A stretch of DNA of 14,379 bases from an uncultured Bacteroides sp. (lineage in GTDB: Bacteria; Bacteroidota; Bacteroidia; Bacteroidales; Bacteroidaceae): NCBI RefSeq assembly GCF_937912035.1, contig NZ_CALDPF010000061.1:1-14379 (forward strand), given 5' to 3'. Under the pieces are notes generated by a model. That model did not search any database, had not been told where the DNA came from, and saw only the letters and a list, made by a program, of their open reading frames with translations. Position 1 is the stretch's first letter. The number at the start of each line of letters is the position of its first letter. Below, piece by piece: positions 1 through 7,177 of the stretch. The position numbers and the translations under genes are program-made.

Positions 1-56
1 GTTGGCAACATTTTGTAGTCAACTGAAATAATTACATCAACAGTCAAGAATTTCAT
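1..56 (-). CDS. 5' end of ORF downstream of VbhA-like antitoxin; possible Fic/Doc-type toxin (partial)
   Basis: An ORF starts with ATG at 56 on the minus strand and runs off the left edge after 18 full codons (MKFLTVDVIISVDYKMLP). Its start overlaps the TGA of the preceding gene as ATGA, the arrangement of translationally coupled antitoxin-toxin pairs. VbhA-like antitoxins are usually followed by a Fic-domain AMP-transferase, and a short MKxLT...I start is compatible with small Doc/Fic proteins. The catalytic Fic motif (HPFxxGNGR) would lie outside the window, so the identity is inferred from context only. Confidence 0.45.
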   Translation of the reverse strand, partial: MKFLTVDVIISVDYKMLP

Positions 57-373
57 ATGGCTGAATCCTGTTCATACATCTTTGGGCGTCTGAGTTCGTT
101 TTCCTCTTTCATTCTCTGAATCATCTCTGAGTTAGGAGGAATAATCTCATAAGTAGAACTATAAAGTTTTCTATGCTTGTAATGCTCGTTGAGCCTTTGC
201 GTAACTTCATCCATAGTAATCTTGCCCTCAATCTGTTGTCTAGCAAGTTGAATCAGAATTTCAGACACACTAAGCCCATCTACATTCTGTAAGCCTATTG
301 CAGCACCCCAAGTGTTGGCTCTTTCTCTAACATCCCTATCAGGGTGATTCTTATATTCTTCAAATAATCCCAT
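53..373 (-). CDS. VbhA-like antitoxin (small Fic-toxin partner)
   Basis: A 106-residue soluble protein. VbhA-family antitoxins neutralise Fic toxins by placing an inhibitory helix over the ATP site. The visible pattern is a helix around residues 17-33 ending in VDGL, then SVSEIL, then IEGKITMDEV (about residues 46-55). This follows the family layout of inhibition helix, S-containing turn and (I/L)xGxIxxxE helix. The canonical inhibitory motif (S/T)xxxE(G/N) is degenerate here: at residues 28-33 it reads LQNVDG. I chose the ATG at 373 over an in-frame ATG at 415. The longer start would lie inside the promoter-like element at 385-415, and its extra 14 residues (basic/hydrophobic) look like non-coding sequence. 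The gene overlaps its downstream partner by ATGA. It is transcribed away from the BREX operon. The family call rests on pattern recognition, not alignment; another small antitoxin type is possible. Confidence 0.55.
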   Translation of the reverse strand: MGLFEEYKNHPDRDVRERANTWGAAIGLQNVDGLSVSEILIQLARQQIEGKITMDEVTQRLNEHYKHRKLYSSTYEIIPPNSEMIQRMKEENELRRPKMYEQDSAI

Positions 374-384
374 AATTTTTCTTA

Positions 385-415
385 TAAAGTTACGAAAAAT
401 ATGGGAAATAATCAA
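385..415 (-). promoter_or_regulatory. Putative Bacteroides-type promoter of the antitoxin gene
   Basis: Read on the minus strand, TTG (413-415) is separated by 20 bases from TAACTTTA (392 down to 385). The Bacteroides sigma-ABfr consensus is TTTG at -33 and TAnnTTTG at -7 with 19-21 bases between. The -7 box has one mismatch (final A for G). Transcription would start around 378-381, just upstream of the ATG at 373, which supports that start choice. Confidence 0.4.
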
Positions 416-513
416 TACCTAAATATAGAAAATTGATGTAGGTGAGATTTGAATATACAATGAGAAAAATGCTAATTTAGTTCCTGTCGATATAAAATAA
501 TTCGCAATATACA

Positions 514-550
514 CCTTATATAAAGGGATTTTATTAACTTTGTGCAATAA
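514..550 (+). promoter_or_regulatory. Candidate operator repeats in the operon promoter
   Basis: Two short inverted repeats sit in the promoter of the XRE gene. CCTT-N5-AAGG (514-526) lies between the expected -33 and -7 positions. TTATT-N10-AATAA (531-550) brackets the -7 box. Either could be a half-site pair for the dimeric XRE protein encoded immediately downstream, giving autoregulation. The arms are only 4-5 bp in AT-rich DNA, so chance occurrence is quite possible. Confidence 0.22.
535..543 (+). promoter_or_regulatory. Putative -7 box of the BREX operon promoter
   Basis: TAACTTTGT matches the Bacteroides -7 consensus TAnnTTTGY exactly. It lies 18 bases before the ATG of the XRE gene, giving a very short leader. 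No good TTTG/TTG -33 element sits 19-21 bases upstream (that stretch reads ACACCTTA). The promoter may therefore be weak or need an activator. It is the only convincing promoter-like box ahead of the eight-gene operon. Confidence 0.4.
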
Positions 551-560
551 ATAGCCTATT

Positions 561-761
561 ATGGATAAGGATATAAATAGACTCAAGGTTGTTCTTGCGG
601 AAAAGAAAAGAACAAATAAATGGTTGGCGGAACAATTGGGGTGTGCCCCGACAACTGTGTCAAAGTGGTGCACAAATGCTTGTCAGCCAACAATGGAAAC
701 ATACATTAAGATAGCGAAACTCCTTGATGTTGAACTGTCGCAATTAGTAATTATAGAATAA
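561..761 (+). CDS. XRE-family HTH transcriptional regulator
   Basis: A 66-residue protein consisting of a single Cro/C1-type helix-turn-helix domain. The fold is visible as a first helix (residues 6-16), then KWLAEQLGCAPTTVSKW (residues 20-36) as HTH helices 2 and 3, then QPTMETYIKIAKLLDV as helices 4 and 5. There is no second domain, so it probably binds DNA as a dimer and may have no ligand-binding part. It is the first gene of the BREX operon, with its stop 4 bases before the brxP start. The likely role is control of the operon, keeping expression of the defence genes low or stable. Candidate half-sites lie just upstream at 514-550. Small XRE regulators are common first genes in defence islands. 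The domain call is firm; the target is inferred. Confidence 0.9.
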   Translation: MDKDINRLKVVLAEKKRTNKWLAEQLGCAPTTVSKWCTNACQPTMETYIKIAKLLDVELSQLVIIE

Positions 762-765
762 GAAG

Positions 766-3279
766 ATGTACAAAATAACGTGGGACGAAGAGACGGGAGG
801 AGTATTATTGCATCCTCGTATTGTAGACGGCACGATTGGCGTACCGCCACGCCCTGTGTTCTACGAAGAATTAGATTTGTTAAAGTTGAATGAATGCGGT
901 TGGAACTATCCTCATTGCGAGGAACCAATAATGTGGGCAGTCAACAAACAATATTATTATCGTGGCAAGCATATCTTTGATGCTAAAGGTGCCAACATAT
1001 ATACAGAACCGACTCTTGAATTTGAAAAAGGGATTAAACCAATGGAACTAATCCCTGTGGATATGAAAAAGATGCTAAAACGAACTTCTGATTTGATGTT
1101 TGTTTTAGAAAACGAAGCAATAGAGTTTATTAGAGACATATATACTGAGTATACAAAGGTAAACAAAACATATAATAAGGCAGATGCCAATAAGTTGGAT
1201 TTTGAGGCAATGGCTAATAAACTAGAGAAAAATAGCAAAAAGAAGATGGCCATTGTTAAGCAAGATTGCGACAGTTTCGATGTAATGCCAATGGATGTGG
1301 CAGAGTTGGAAGGGAAAAAAGCATTGTTGTCGACTAAAATAGATCGATTTATTGCATCTTTTTCTGGAGGTAAAGACAGCCAAGTTGTATTGGACTTGTG
1401 TACTCGTGCTATTCCACCTACAGATTTCGAAGTAATTTATAGCGATACTGGCTATGAATTACCTCCTTCATTAAGTCTGTATGAAGAGGTTCAGGAATAT
1501 TATAAACAGAAATTTCCCGCACTTAAATTCCTGATGGCCCGTAATCACGAGTCTGTACTTAATTACTGGGATAAGATTGGTACTCCTAGTGATACACATC
1601 GTTGGTGCTGTTCAGTAATGAAAACAGCTCCATTATATCGTATGTTAAAACAAGGATATCGAAAGAATGCAAAATTTTTAGCTTTTGAAGGAGTACGTGC
1701 GGAAGAATCTGCAAAGCGAAGTGATTATAACCGTATTGGCAAAGGAGTAAAACATAGCTTTGTTATAAATGCACGTCCAATTCTAAGATGGAATACTACG
1801 GAGGTCTTCTTGTATTTATTTAGACATCAGTTACCCATTAACAAAGCCTATCGTAGTGGAAAACCTAGAGTTGGATGTATTTTGTGCCCATTTGGTTCTC
1901 CTTGGGATGATATGATTGTGAATAAATGCTATCCAGATAATTTACAGCCATTTTTGTCTAGAATAGAACGTGTTGTGGAAGAACGGAAAATTCCTAACAA
2001 AGATGAATATATATCAGATAGACGATGGCGATTGAGAGGTAGTGGTAAATTTTCTCAATCTACAACATCTATTCAATATATATCTTCATCAACTAGATGG
2101 GAAGCAAAGGTAAAGAACTCACAAAAAGATGTGTTTACTTGGCTTCATACTGTCGGAAAATACAGTATAAGTGATAGGAATAATATAACTACTGGAGAAT
2201 TATTATTTGAGAAAGAAGTCTTTCAGTTTGAGATTCGTTATGGCGAAAAAAAGTCTGATTTTTCATTTATCTTATATGACAACAATAATATTCAGTTACG
2301 ATACTATCTTCGTCGTGTGATCAATAAAACATCTTATTGTATCAATTGCGAGGCTTGTGAACTTGAATGTCCTACAGGAGCATTGTCTGTATATCCAGAA
2401 GTTATAATAAATAAAGAACTTTGCACTCATTGCCATAAATGTTTAGAGTACCACAATGTTGGATGTATTGTGGCCGATTCAATGTTAAAACCAACAGATA
2501 CCAATATATCAAATATGAAAATATCAAAATACGGAACATTTGGAATACATCAAGAGTGGGTAGATCAATATTTGTCATCCCCATCAGATTTTTGGTCAGA
2601 CAATATGCTTGGAGTGAAGCAAGTCCCAAGTTTTAAAGCTTGGTTAAAAGATGCGGAGATTATTGATGATAAAAACAATCTAACCCCTTTTGGAGAATTG
2701 TGTGTTGAGATAAATAAAAATTCTACAACTTTATTGTGGGAACTTATATACATTAACCTAGCATATAATAGTCCACTTGTTAGATGGTATATTAAGACAT
2801 TTGCACATATGGCGGATTTTTCACGCAAAAGTTTAGATAAACTTGCAATTGAATATTTCCAGCAAACATTTAAGGAATCGACTATAACATATGCAATTCA
2901 GGCTTTAATGCAAAGTTTTAAATATTCTCCAATTGGTGAAGAGTTTCGTCAATGTATCGTACAAGATGAAAAAGGTAATTCATATAGACGAGATAATTAT
3001 ACTGATTTAAGTCCTGAGGCAATAGCTTATTCAATATACAGATATGCTCAATACAATGATATAAAAATGTTTAGAGTATCTGACTTATATCGTTCAGATG
3101 AGTCATATGGTATATATAAAGAATTTGGTATTAGTAAAAATGATTTAATAAAAAGTTTGAGATATTTGTCTTCGGAAAAAAACAGAGTACTCATTGCAGA
3201 GTTGAATATGGGATTGGATCATATAACCCTAAGAGAAGATTTAACCTCAATTGCTGTATTGAAAGCACTTTTAGACTAA
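766..3279 (+). CDS. brxP: BrxP: PAPS-reductase/DndC-like protein with ferredoxin cluster and DUF4007
   Basis: An 837-residue multidomain protein and the marker gene of type 4 BREX. After an N-terminal region of about 190 residues comes a PP-loop ATP pyrophosphatase domain of the PAPS reductase/DndC family, with SGGKDS at residues 200-205. The cysteines C281-C282 (WCCS) and C371/C374 (GCILCPF) have the CC...CxxC arrangement that binds a [4Fe-4S] cluster in APS reductases and DndC. Residues 525-567 form a ferredoxin-like module (C525xxC528xxC531xxxC535P, then C553xxC556xxC559 and C567). From about residue 587 to 790 the sequence fits DUF4007: GTFGIHQEWVDQYL, LGVKQVPSFKAWL, LTPFGEL, LYINLAYNSP and LSPEAIAYSIY. 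DndC activates the DNA backbone for phosphorothioation, so BrxP may install sulfur on DNA, but that is inference. The 5' end is GC-richer (43-53%) than the 3' end (about 22%). The stop overlaps the next start (TAATG). Confidence 0.92.
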   Translation: MYKITWDEETGGVLLHPRIVDGTIGVPPRPVFYEELDLLKLNECGWNYPHCEEPIMWAVNKQYYYRGKHIFDAKGANIYTEPTLEFEKGIKPMELIPVDMKKMLKRTSDLMFVLENEAIEFIRDIYTEYTKVNKTYNKADANKLDFEAMANKLEKNSKKKMAIVKQDCDSFDVMPMDVAELEGKKALLSTKIDRFIASFSGGKDSQVVLDLCTRAIPPTDFEVIYSDTGYELPPSLSLYEEVQEYYKQKFPALKFLMARNHESVLNYWDKIGTPSDTHRWCCSVMKTAPLYRMLKQGYRKNAKFLAFEGVRAEESAKRSDYNRIGKGVKHSFVINARPILRWNTTEVFLYLFRHQLPINKAYRSGKPRVGCILCPFGSPWDDMIVNKCYPDNLQPFLSRIERVVEERKIPNKDEYISDRRWRLRGSGKFSQSTTSIQYISSSTRWEAKVKNSQKDVFTWLHTVGKYSISDRNNITTGELLFEKEVFQFEIRYGEKKSDFSFILYDNNNIQLRYYLRRVINKTSYCINCEACELECPTGALSVYPEVIINKELCTHCHKCLEYHNVGCIVADSMLKPTDTNISNMKISKYGTFGIHQEWVDQYLSSPSDFWSDNMLGVKQVPSFKAWLKDAEIIDDKNNLTPFGELCVEINKNSTTLLWELIYINLAYNSPLVRWYIKTFAHMADFSRKSLDKLAIEYFQQTFKESTITYAIQALMQSFKYSPIGEEFRQCIVQDEKGNSYRRDNYTDLSPEAIAYSIYRYAQYNDIKMFRVSDLYRSDESYGIYKEFGISKNDLIKSLRYLSSEKNRVLIAELNMGLDHITLREDLTSIAVLKALLD

Positions 3280-3728
3280 TGAATTCTTATACTGTAAGTT
3301 TGTATAATGATCTAATTTTGAGCATTAAGTGTGGTAATGGCATATCTGGAAAATCGATTGCCAAACCGCTGTTTATTCTATCTGTCTTTGAATGTATTGC
3401 TATGGGAGATTTGAATGAAAATAAAATAATGTTCAATGATAACAGATTAAAAAAAATATATACTGCTTTTGCAAGATATTATGAAGAAGTAAAGTTAACT
3501 CCTATAATATTACCTTATTACCATCTTGGTTCATCTATTTTTTATCATCTTGTTTGGTGTGAAAAGAATCGTCCACCGTATAATGGTAATACGCCTTCGG
3601 AAAAGTATTTAAGAGAAAATCTCTTGTATGCGAAATTCGATGATGAGCTATGGGAAATATTGCAAGATGCTGAGAGTAGAGAATATATAAGAAGAAATAT
3701 AATAACACGATTCTTAACAAAACAATAG
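3279..3728 (+). CDS. Small sulfur-binding-domain (SBD)-like protein, possible phosphorothioate reader
   Basis: A 149-residue protein with no catalytic motif. Its layout resembles the stand-alone helical domain found at the N-terminus of McrA-like HNH endonucleases, the fold that includes the phosphorothioate-binding SBD of ScoMcrA. The visible parts are a KPLFILSVFECI helix followed by GDLNENKIMF (residues about 29-51), then PYYHLGSSIFYHL (about residues 79-91, compared with PFxxLxxDGxW in the family), then AKFDDELWEIL and a C-terminal RRNIITRFL helix. No HNH follows, so it would be a reader without its own nuclease. The start overlaps the brxP stop by one base, implying translational coupling and roughly stoichiometric synthesis. 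GC is very low (about 18% in one 60-base line). The assignment is by pattern and context; it could be an unrelated helical adaptor. Confidence 0.5.
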   Translation: MNSYTVSLYNDLILSIKCGNGISGKSIAKPLFILSVFECIAMGDLNENKIMFNDNRLKKIYTAFARYYEEVKLTPIILPYYHLGSSIFYHLVWCEKNRPPYNGNTPSEKYLRENLLYAKFDDELWEILQDAESREYIRRNIITRFLTKQ

Positions 3729-3734
3729 TTGGCT

Positions 3735-6700
3735 ATGGCTACTAAGTATGACGATATAATAAAACTGCGTGGCGGTAAGGCAGCCTATGTCATTGCAGAC
3801 GAAAAAGACGGTGAATGGACATCGTTTATTCCCAACGAACAGTTTAATAGCGTTCTACGGACTGTACTTAAATCGGTTCGTGGCAATGATATTGATAATC
3901 ATAAGTCTTTCTGGATTAATGGTACCTATGGTACAGGTAAAAGTCACGCTGTTGCTGTAATCAGCCACTTGCTATGTGATCCCGTTGATGATATTCGTGA
4001 ATGGGTAGATTATGAGTTTGGTGACGGAAAATTTGATTCTATTCGTCAAGCCATATATAAACTTCGAGAAGAAAAGAGATTGTTGCCTGTTAAGGTTTAT
4101 GGTTTAGGGGCAATGACTCATACATCTGACCTTGCATTGGTTCTTCAAAAAGCTGTGACATCTACTTTGAAGAATAAAGGAATTGACATTTGTGTCCCAA
4201 CAGACTTTGAAAATTACATTGAACAAATCAATAAGGAACCAGAGATTTGGAAGCACAGAATAGAGACTAGTACGCTTCTATCATCCATCGTATCTACAAC
4301 AGAGCAACTTATTTCAAAACTTGCGACTGGCGATCTTGGTACGTTCCATCGTGTAACTGACACTTTGCGAGTTGCAGGCTTGGATGTTCGAATGAATAAC
4401 GAGAGCCTAAAGCAATGGTTGATTGAAGTACAAGATAAATTAGTCGAATTAGGAGAATACAATGGACTGCTAATTATCTGGGATGAGTTTACAGATGTAA
4501 TGACAGACCCTATCGGTGTGCCTGTACTTAAAGAGTTGCAGGATGTTGCTGAGAAATTTATGAATGAGGATAATAACTCATATATATTTCTTATTTCTCA
4601 CCCTTCTGCATTTAATGGAATAGATTCGGAACAATTAAAACAGACTGATGGTAGATATCATCGAATGAAATACAACATGGAGTCTGTGTCGGCATTTAAA
4701 ATTATGTCTCGAAAATTTGAGATTGTCGACAAAGAACGCCATTCAAAGATGAGTCAATCATTTTACTCAATGAATCCTCAATTGCTGGAAATCTTTACAG
4801 CAACAAGTAATGATACATTATCAACGAAAGAGGATTTATTAAACTTATTTCCATTACATCCAGGAACCGCAAATCTGGCGACTCATTATGCCACAGTTGT
4901 AGGTTCTTCTAGTCGAAGTGTATTTGAGTTTTTGGGACAAAATGATGCAATTAGAGCTTTCTTAGATAATGAGGAGTTATTCTTCAATGGAGAAACAATC
5001 ACTGCTGATTATCTATGGGATTATGTTTTGAAAGTTTTCCAAGATGATGTTACCAACTACGGAGCAGTGACTGAGCGATACAACTCGTATGTGCAGTTGG
5101 TGAGTAGTATGGGAGATGATTACTTTGCTGTATTCAAGGGTATTCTCTTGCTTAATGCATTTAATAATGTCTCAGGAGAGAATAATAACGGACTTGTTAC
5201 ACCGTCAGAGGATAATATTCGTTCACTATTTGCTGGCACAACTTATGGTGATACTGTTGATGAAATTCTTAACTGGTTTAATGAGAACGGTGTAATTCAA
5301 CGTGCTCCTGGAGGTCTTTATTCTGTACAATTTTCGGCATTACCATCTGGTGAGATTGAGGAGAAAAAGACTGAAATGCGAAATGTTCAATATCGTTTCA
5401 CTCACCAGGTTCTTAATTTTTCGGATGTTGCTAAGACAATATTTGAAAAAAAATTTATGCAAAAAGTCATTAGACCATTTGCATTTAAGTTCTATTCTGA
5501 TGTTCAAAACGAATCCCAATTGCGTAGCCAGATCAAGAATGGAAAGAAAGAAAACAAAAGTAGTAGCTTATTCTTTGCATTATTGTTGGCTCGTAATAAT
5601 ACAGAATTAGCGACTTTACGTACTTTTGCCGAGAAATGTTCAGCTGACGAAGATGATAAAGACTTGAAGAACATTGTTTTTATAGTCTTTGATGAGGTGA
5701 TGACTGACGCTAAATACGAGCAGTTTATTGAATTCCAAGCAAACTATGCTTGTGCAAGCAGCCATGGTTTTTTAGATCAGCAAAAGGTTCATAAAGACCA
5801 TGCTATGGCAATGGTTAAGGAATGGATGGAATCTGTTCAAAGGAATAATGCTATTGTATACATTAACGGAGTAGATAAACAACCAATTTCTGTAAAACAT
5901 TTATCTTCCATAGTTAATTCATCTATAGCTCCTGTTATCTTTCCTTATGGCCCAGATGCACATGAGATATTAAGACAAAAAGCACCTTCTACATTCTGGA
6001 AACAACAGAACTCTAAAGAAATGGTAAGAACGTTTCTTTTTGCAACAACGAAAAGTGAGTTCATTAGCATCAATCAGCAAATGCGTCCAGTGCAATATCT
6101 AATTCAAGATTGCTTGGATGAAAACCTCAATTGGAAATCAGACGTTGCGGATGATCATCCATTTAAGGCAGCTTGTGATAAAGTAAATAAGATTATCAAG
6201 TATGCTGATAAGAGTCTGCCATTTAACTTTGATGATAAGTTCTCAATACTGACACAACCACCATATGGCTTTTATGGTAGTTTTGCTGCTATGGGTATTA
6301 TGGCTTTCGCTCTTAGACCTTGGGTTAATAAGATATTCGATCCACAAGGTAAACCAAGAGATGCCAATGCTCTTATCGATGATATTGTGTTGTTGTTTAA
6401 GGTATGGGATGACAATAAGTCAAATAGCAAACTTAACTTCAAATTCCAGACTCCCGAAGAAGGCAAACTGTGTAAAGAGTTGATTTCTCTATTCAAATTA
6501 AATAACAAGGGAAACACTTATTCTGATGTGTCAAGTTTGAAAGATGCACGTTTTGCTATAACTGGAGACTTTTTGGCTAAGAAAAATAATCCTCTGTGGA
6601 CATTGAAGTATGCTTCGTCTTCAGCTTTCACAAGTTTACCTATTACAGTTTCCATTAGTGACAGCATAAAGACCTTGATTGATGATATTGTACAAATTTG

Positions 6701-7172
6701 TATGGAGCGCGAGCTACGTAACCCTGCTCTTGTAAATCAAACATTGTCATTAATAGAGGAACAGAGGATAGAAATGAAGAATATCCTCAATGTAGATGAA
6801 GCGTTTAATGATGGATTCAAGAATTTCTTGATGCAAATAGAATATGTTAATATTCAAGAGAACGAAATTGAAGAAGTTAGAGATTATATCACAGGGCACC
6901 TTGAATCAACTGTTGGTTATTGGACAGAAGAAGAAGTAATTACATCTGCTAAAAACTGGAGACTTGAGCAAACTTTGTCAGTTGAACCCACTTATGTTGA
7001 GCCAAGTCTGCCCAATGAGCAACCTGTAATTAACCCAAATGTTGTGTCTGAGAAGCGTCTGAAAGCAAAAGAAAGAATATCTAAGATTTCCTCATTGGAT
7101 GAAGCGAAAGATATGCTTTTAAGGTTATGTGATACCAATAATGAATGGTTGTTGGATAAAATTAATTCATAG
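3735..7172 (+). CDS. brxC: BrxC: large P-loop ATPase of the BREX system
   Basis: A cytoplasmic ATPase of 1145 residues and a core BREX component (BrxC/PglY family, usually about 1100-1250 residues). Walker A is GTYGTGKSH at residues 63-71. Walker B is LLIIWDEF at residues 245-252, with D250-E251 as metal/water-activating acids. A FLISHPSAF segment follows where a sensor motif would lie. The long C-terminal part is helical, ending in a charged RLKAKERISKISSLDEAK stretch similar to the tail of other BrxC proteins. BrxC is thought to act with PglZ in an ATP-dependent complex that marks host DNA and blocks phage replication. I place the start at ATG 3735; an in-frame TTG at 3729 directly after the preceding stop is possible but would add only two residues. 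The first 200 bases are notably GC-rich (47% in one line). Confidence 0.9.
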   Translation: MATKYDDIIKLRGGKAAYVIADEKDGEWTSFIPNEQFNSVLRTVLKSVRGNDIDNHKSFWINGTYGTGKSHAVAVISHLLCDPVDDIREWVDYEFGDGKFDSIRQAIYKLREEKRLLPVKVYGLGAMTHTSDLALVLQKAVTSTLKNKGIDICVPTDFENYIEQINKEPEIWKHRIETSTLLSSIVSTTEQLISKLATGDLGTFHRVTDTLRVAGLDVRMNNESLKQWLIEVQDKLVELGEYNGLLIIWDEFTDVMTDPIGVPVLKELQDVAEKFMNEDNNSYIFLISHPSAFNGIDSEQLKQTDGRYHRMKYNMESVSAFKIMSRKFEIVDKERHSKMSQSFYSMNPQLLEIFTATSNDTLSTKEDLLNLFPLHPGTANLATHYATVVGSSSRSVFEFLGQNDAIRAFLDNEELFFNGETITADYLWDYVLKVFQDDVTNYGAVTERYNSYVQLVSSMGDDYFAVFKGILLLNAFNNVSGENNNGLVTPSEDNIRSLFAGTTYGDTVDEILNWFNENGVIQRAPGGLYSVQFSALPSGEIEEKKTEMRNVQYRFTHQVLNFSDVAKTIFEKKFMQKVIRPFAFKFYSDVQNESQLRSQIKNGKKENKSSSLFFALLLARNNTELATLRTFAEKCSADEDDKDLKNIVFIVFDEVMTDAKYEQFIEFQANYACASSHGFLDQQKVHKDHAMAMVKEWMESVQRNNAIVYINGVDKQPISVKHLSSIVNSSIAPVIFPYGPDAHEILRQKAPSTFWKQQNSKEMVRTFLFATTKSEFISINQQMRPVQYLIQDCLDENLNWKSDVADDHPFKAACDKVNKIIKYADKSLPFNFDDKFSILTQPPYGFYGSFAAMGIMAFALRPWVNKIFDPQGKPRDANALIDDIVLLFKVWDDNKSNSKLNFKFQTPEEGKLCKELISLFKLNNKGNTYSDVSSLKDARFAITGDFLAKKNNPLWTLKYASSSAFTSLPITVSISDSIKTLIDDIVQICMERELRNPALVNQTLSLIEEQRIEMKNILNVDEAFNDGFKNFLMQIEYVNIQENEIEEVRDYITGHLESTVGYWTEEEVITSAKNWRLEQTLSVEPTYVEPSLPNEQPVINPNVVSEKRLKAKERISKISSLDEAKDMLLRLCDTNNEWLLDKINS

Positions 7173-7177
7173 TCATT

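Noticed and set aside
374..415. Longer antitoxin start at 415 (14 extra residues)
   Set aside because: The extra segment coincides with a TTG-N20-TAACTTTA promoter-like element, and the family pattern begins after the ATG at 373.
419..673. 84-codon minus-strand open frame covering the intergenic region and half of the XRE gene
   Set aside because: It overlaps a convincing HTH gene on the opposite strand and both promoter-like elements. Its translation is low-complexity and hydrophobic without a coherent membrane pattern.
3729..3734. TTG start for brxC immediately after the preceding stop
   Set aside because: An ATG lies two codons downstream. The TTG would add only Met-Ala and is the weaker start.
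5302..5610. 102-codon plus-strand frame inside brxC
   Set aside because: It is an out-of-frame shadow of the BrxC coding sequence, with a composition unlike a folded protein and no start context.
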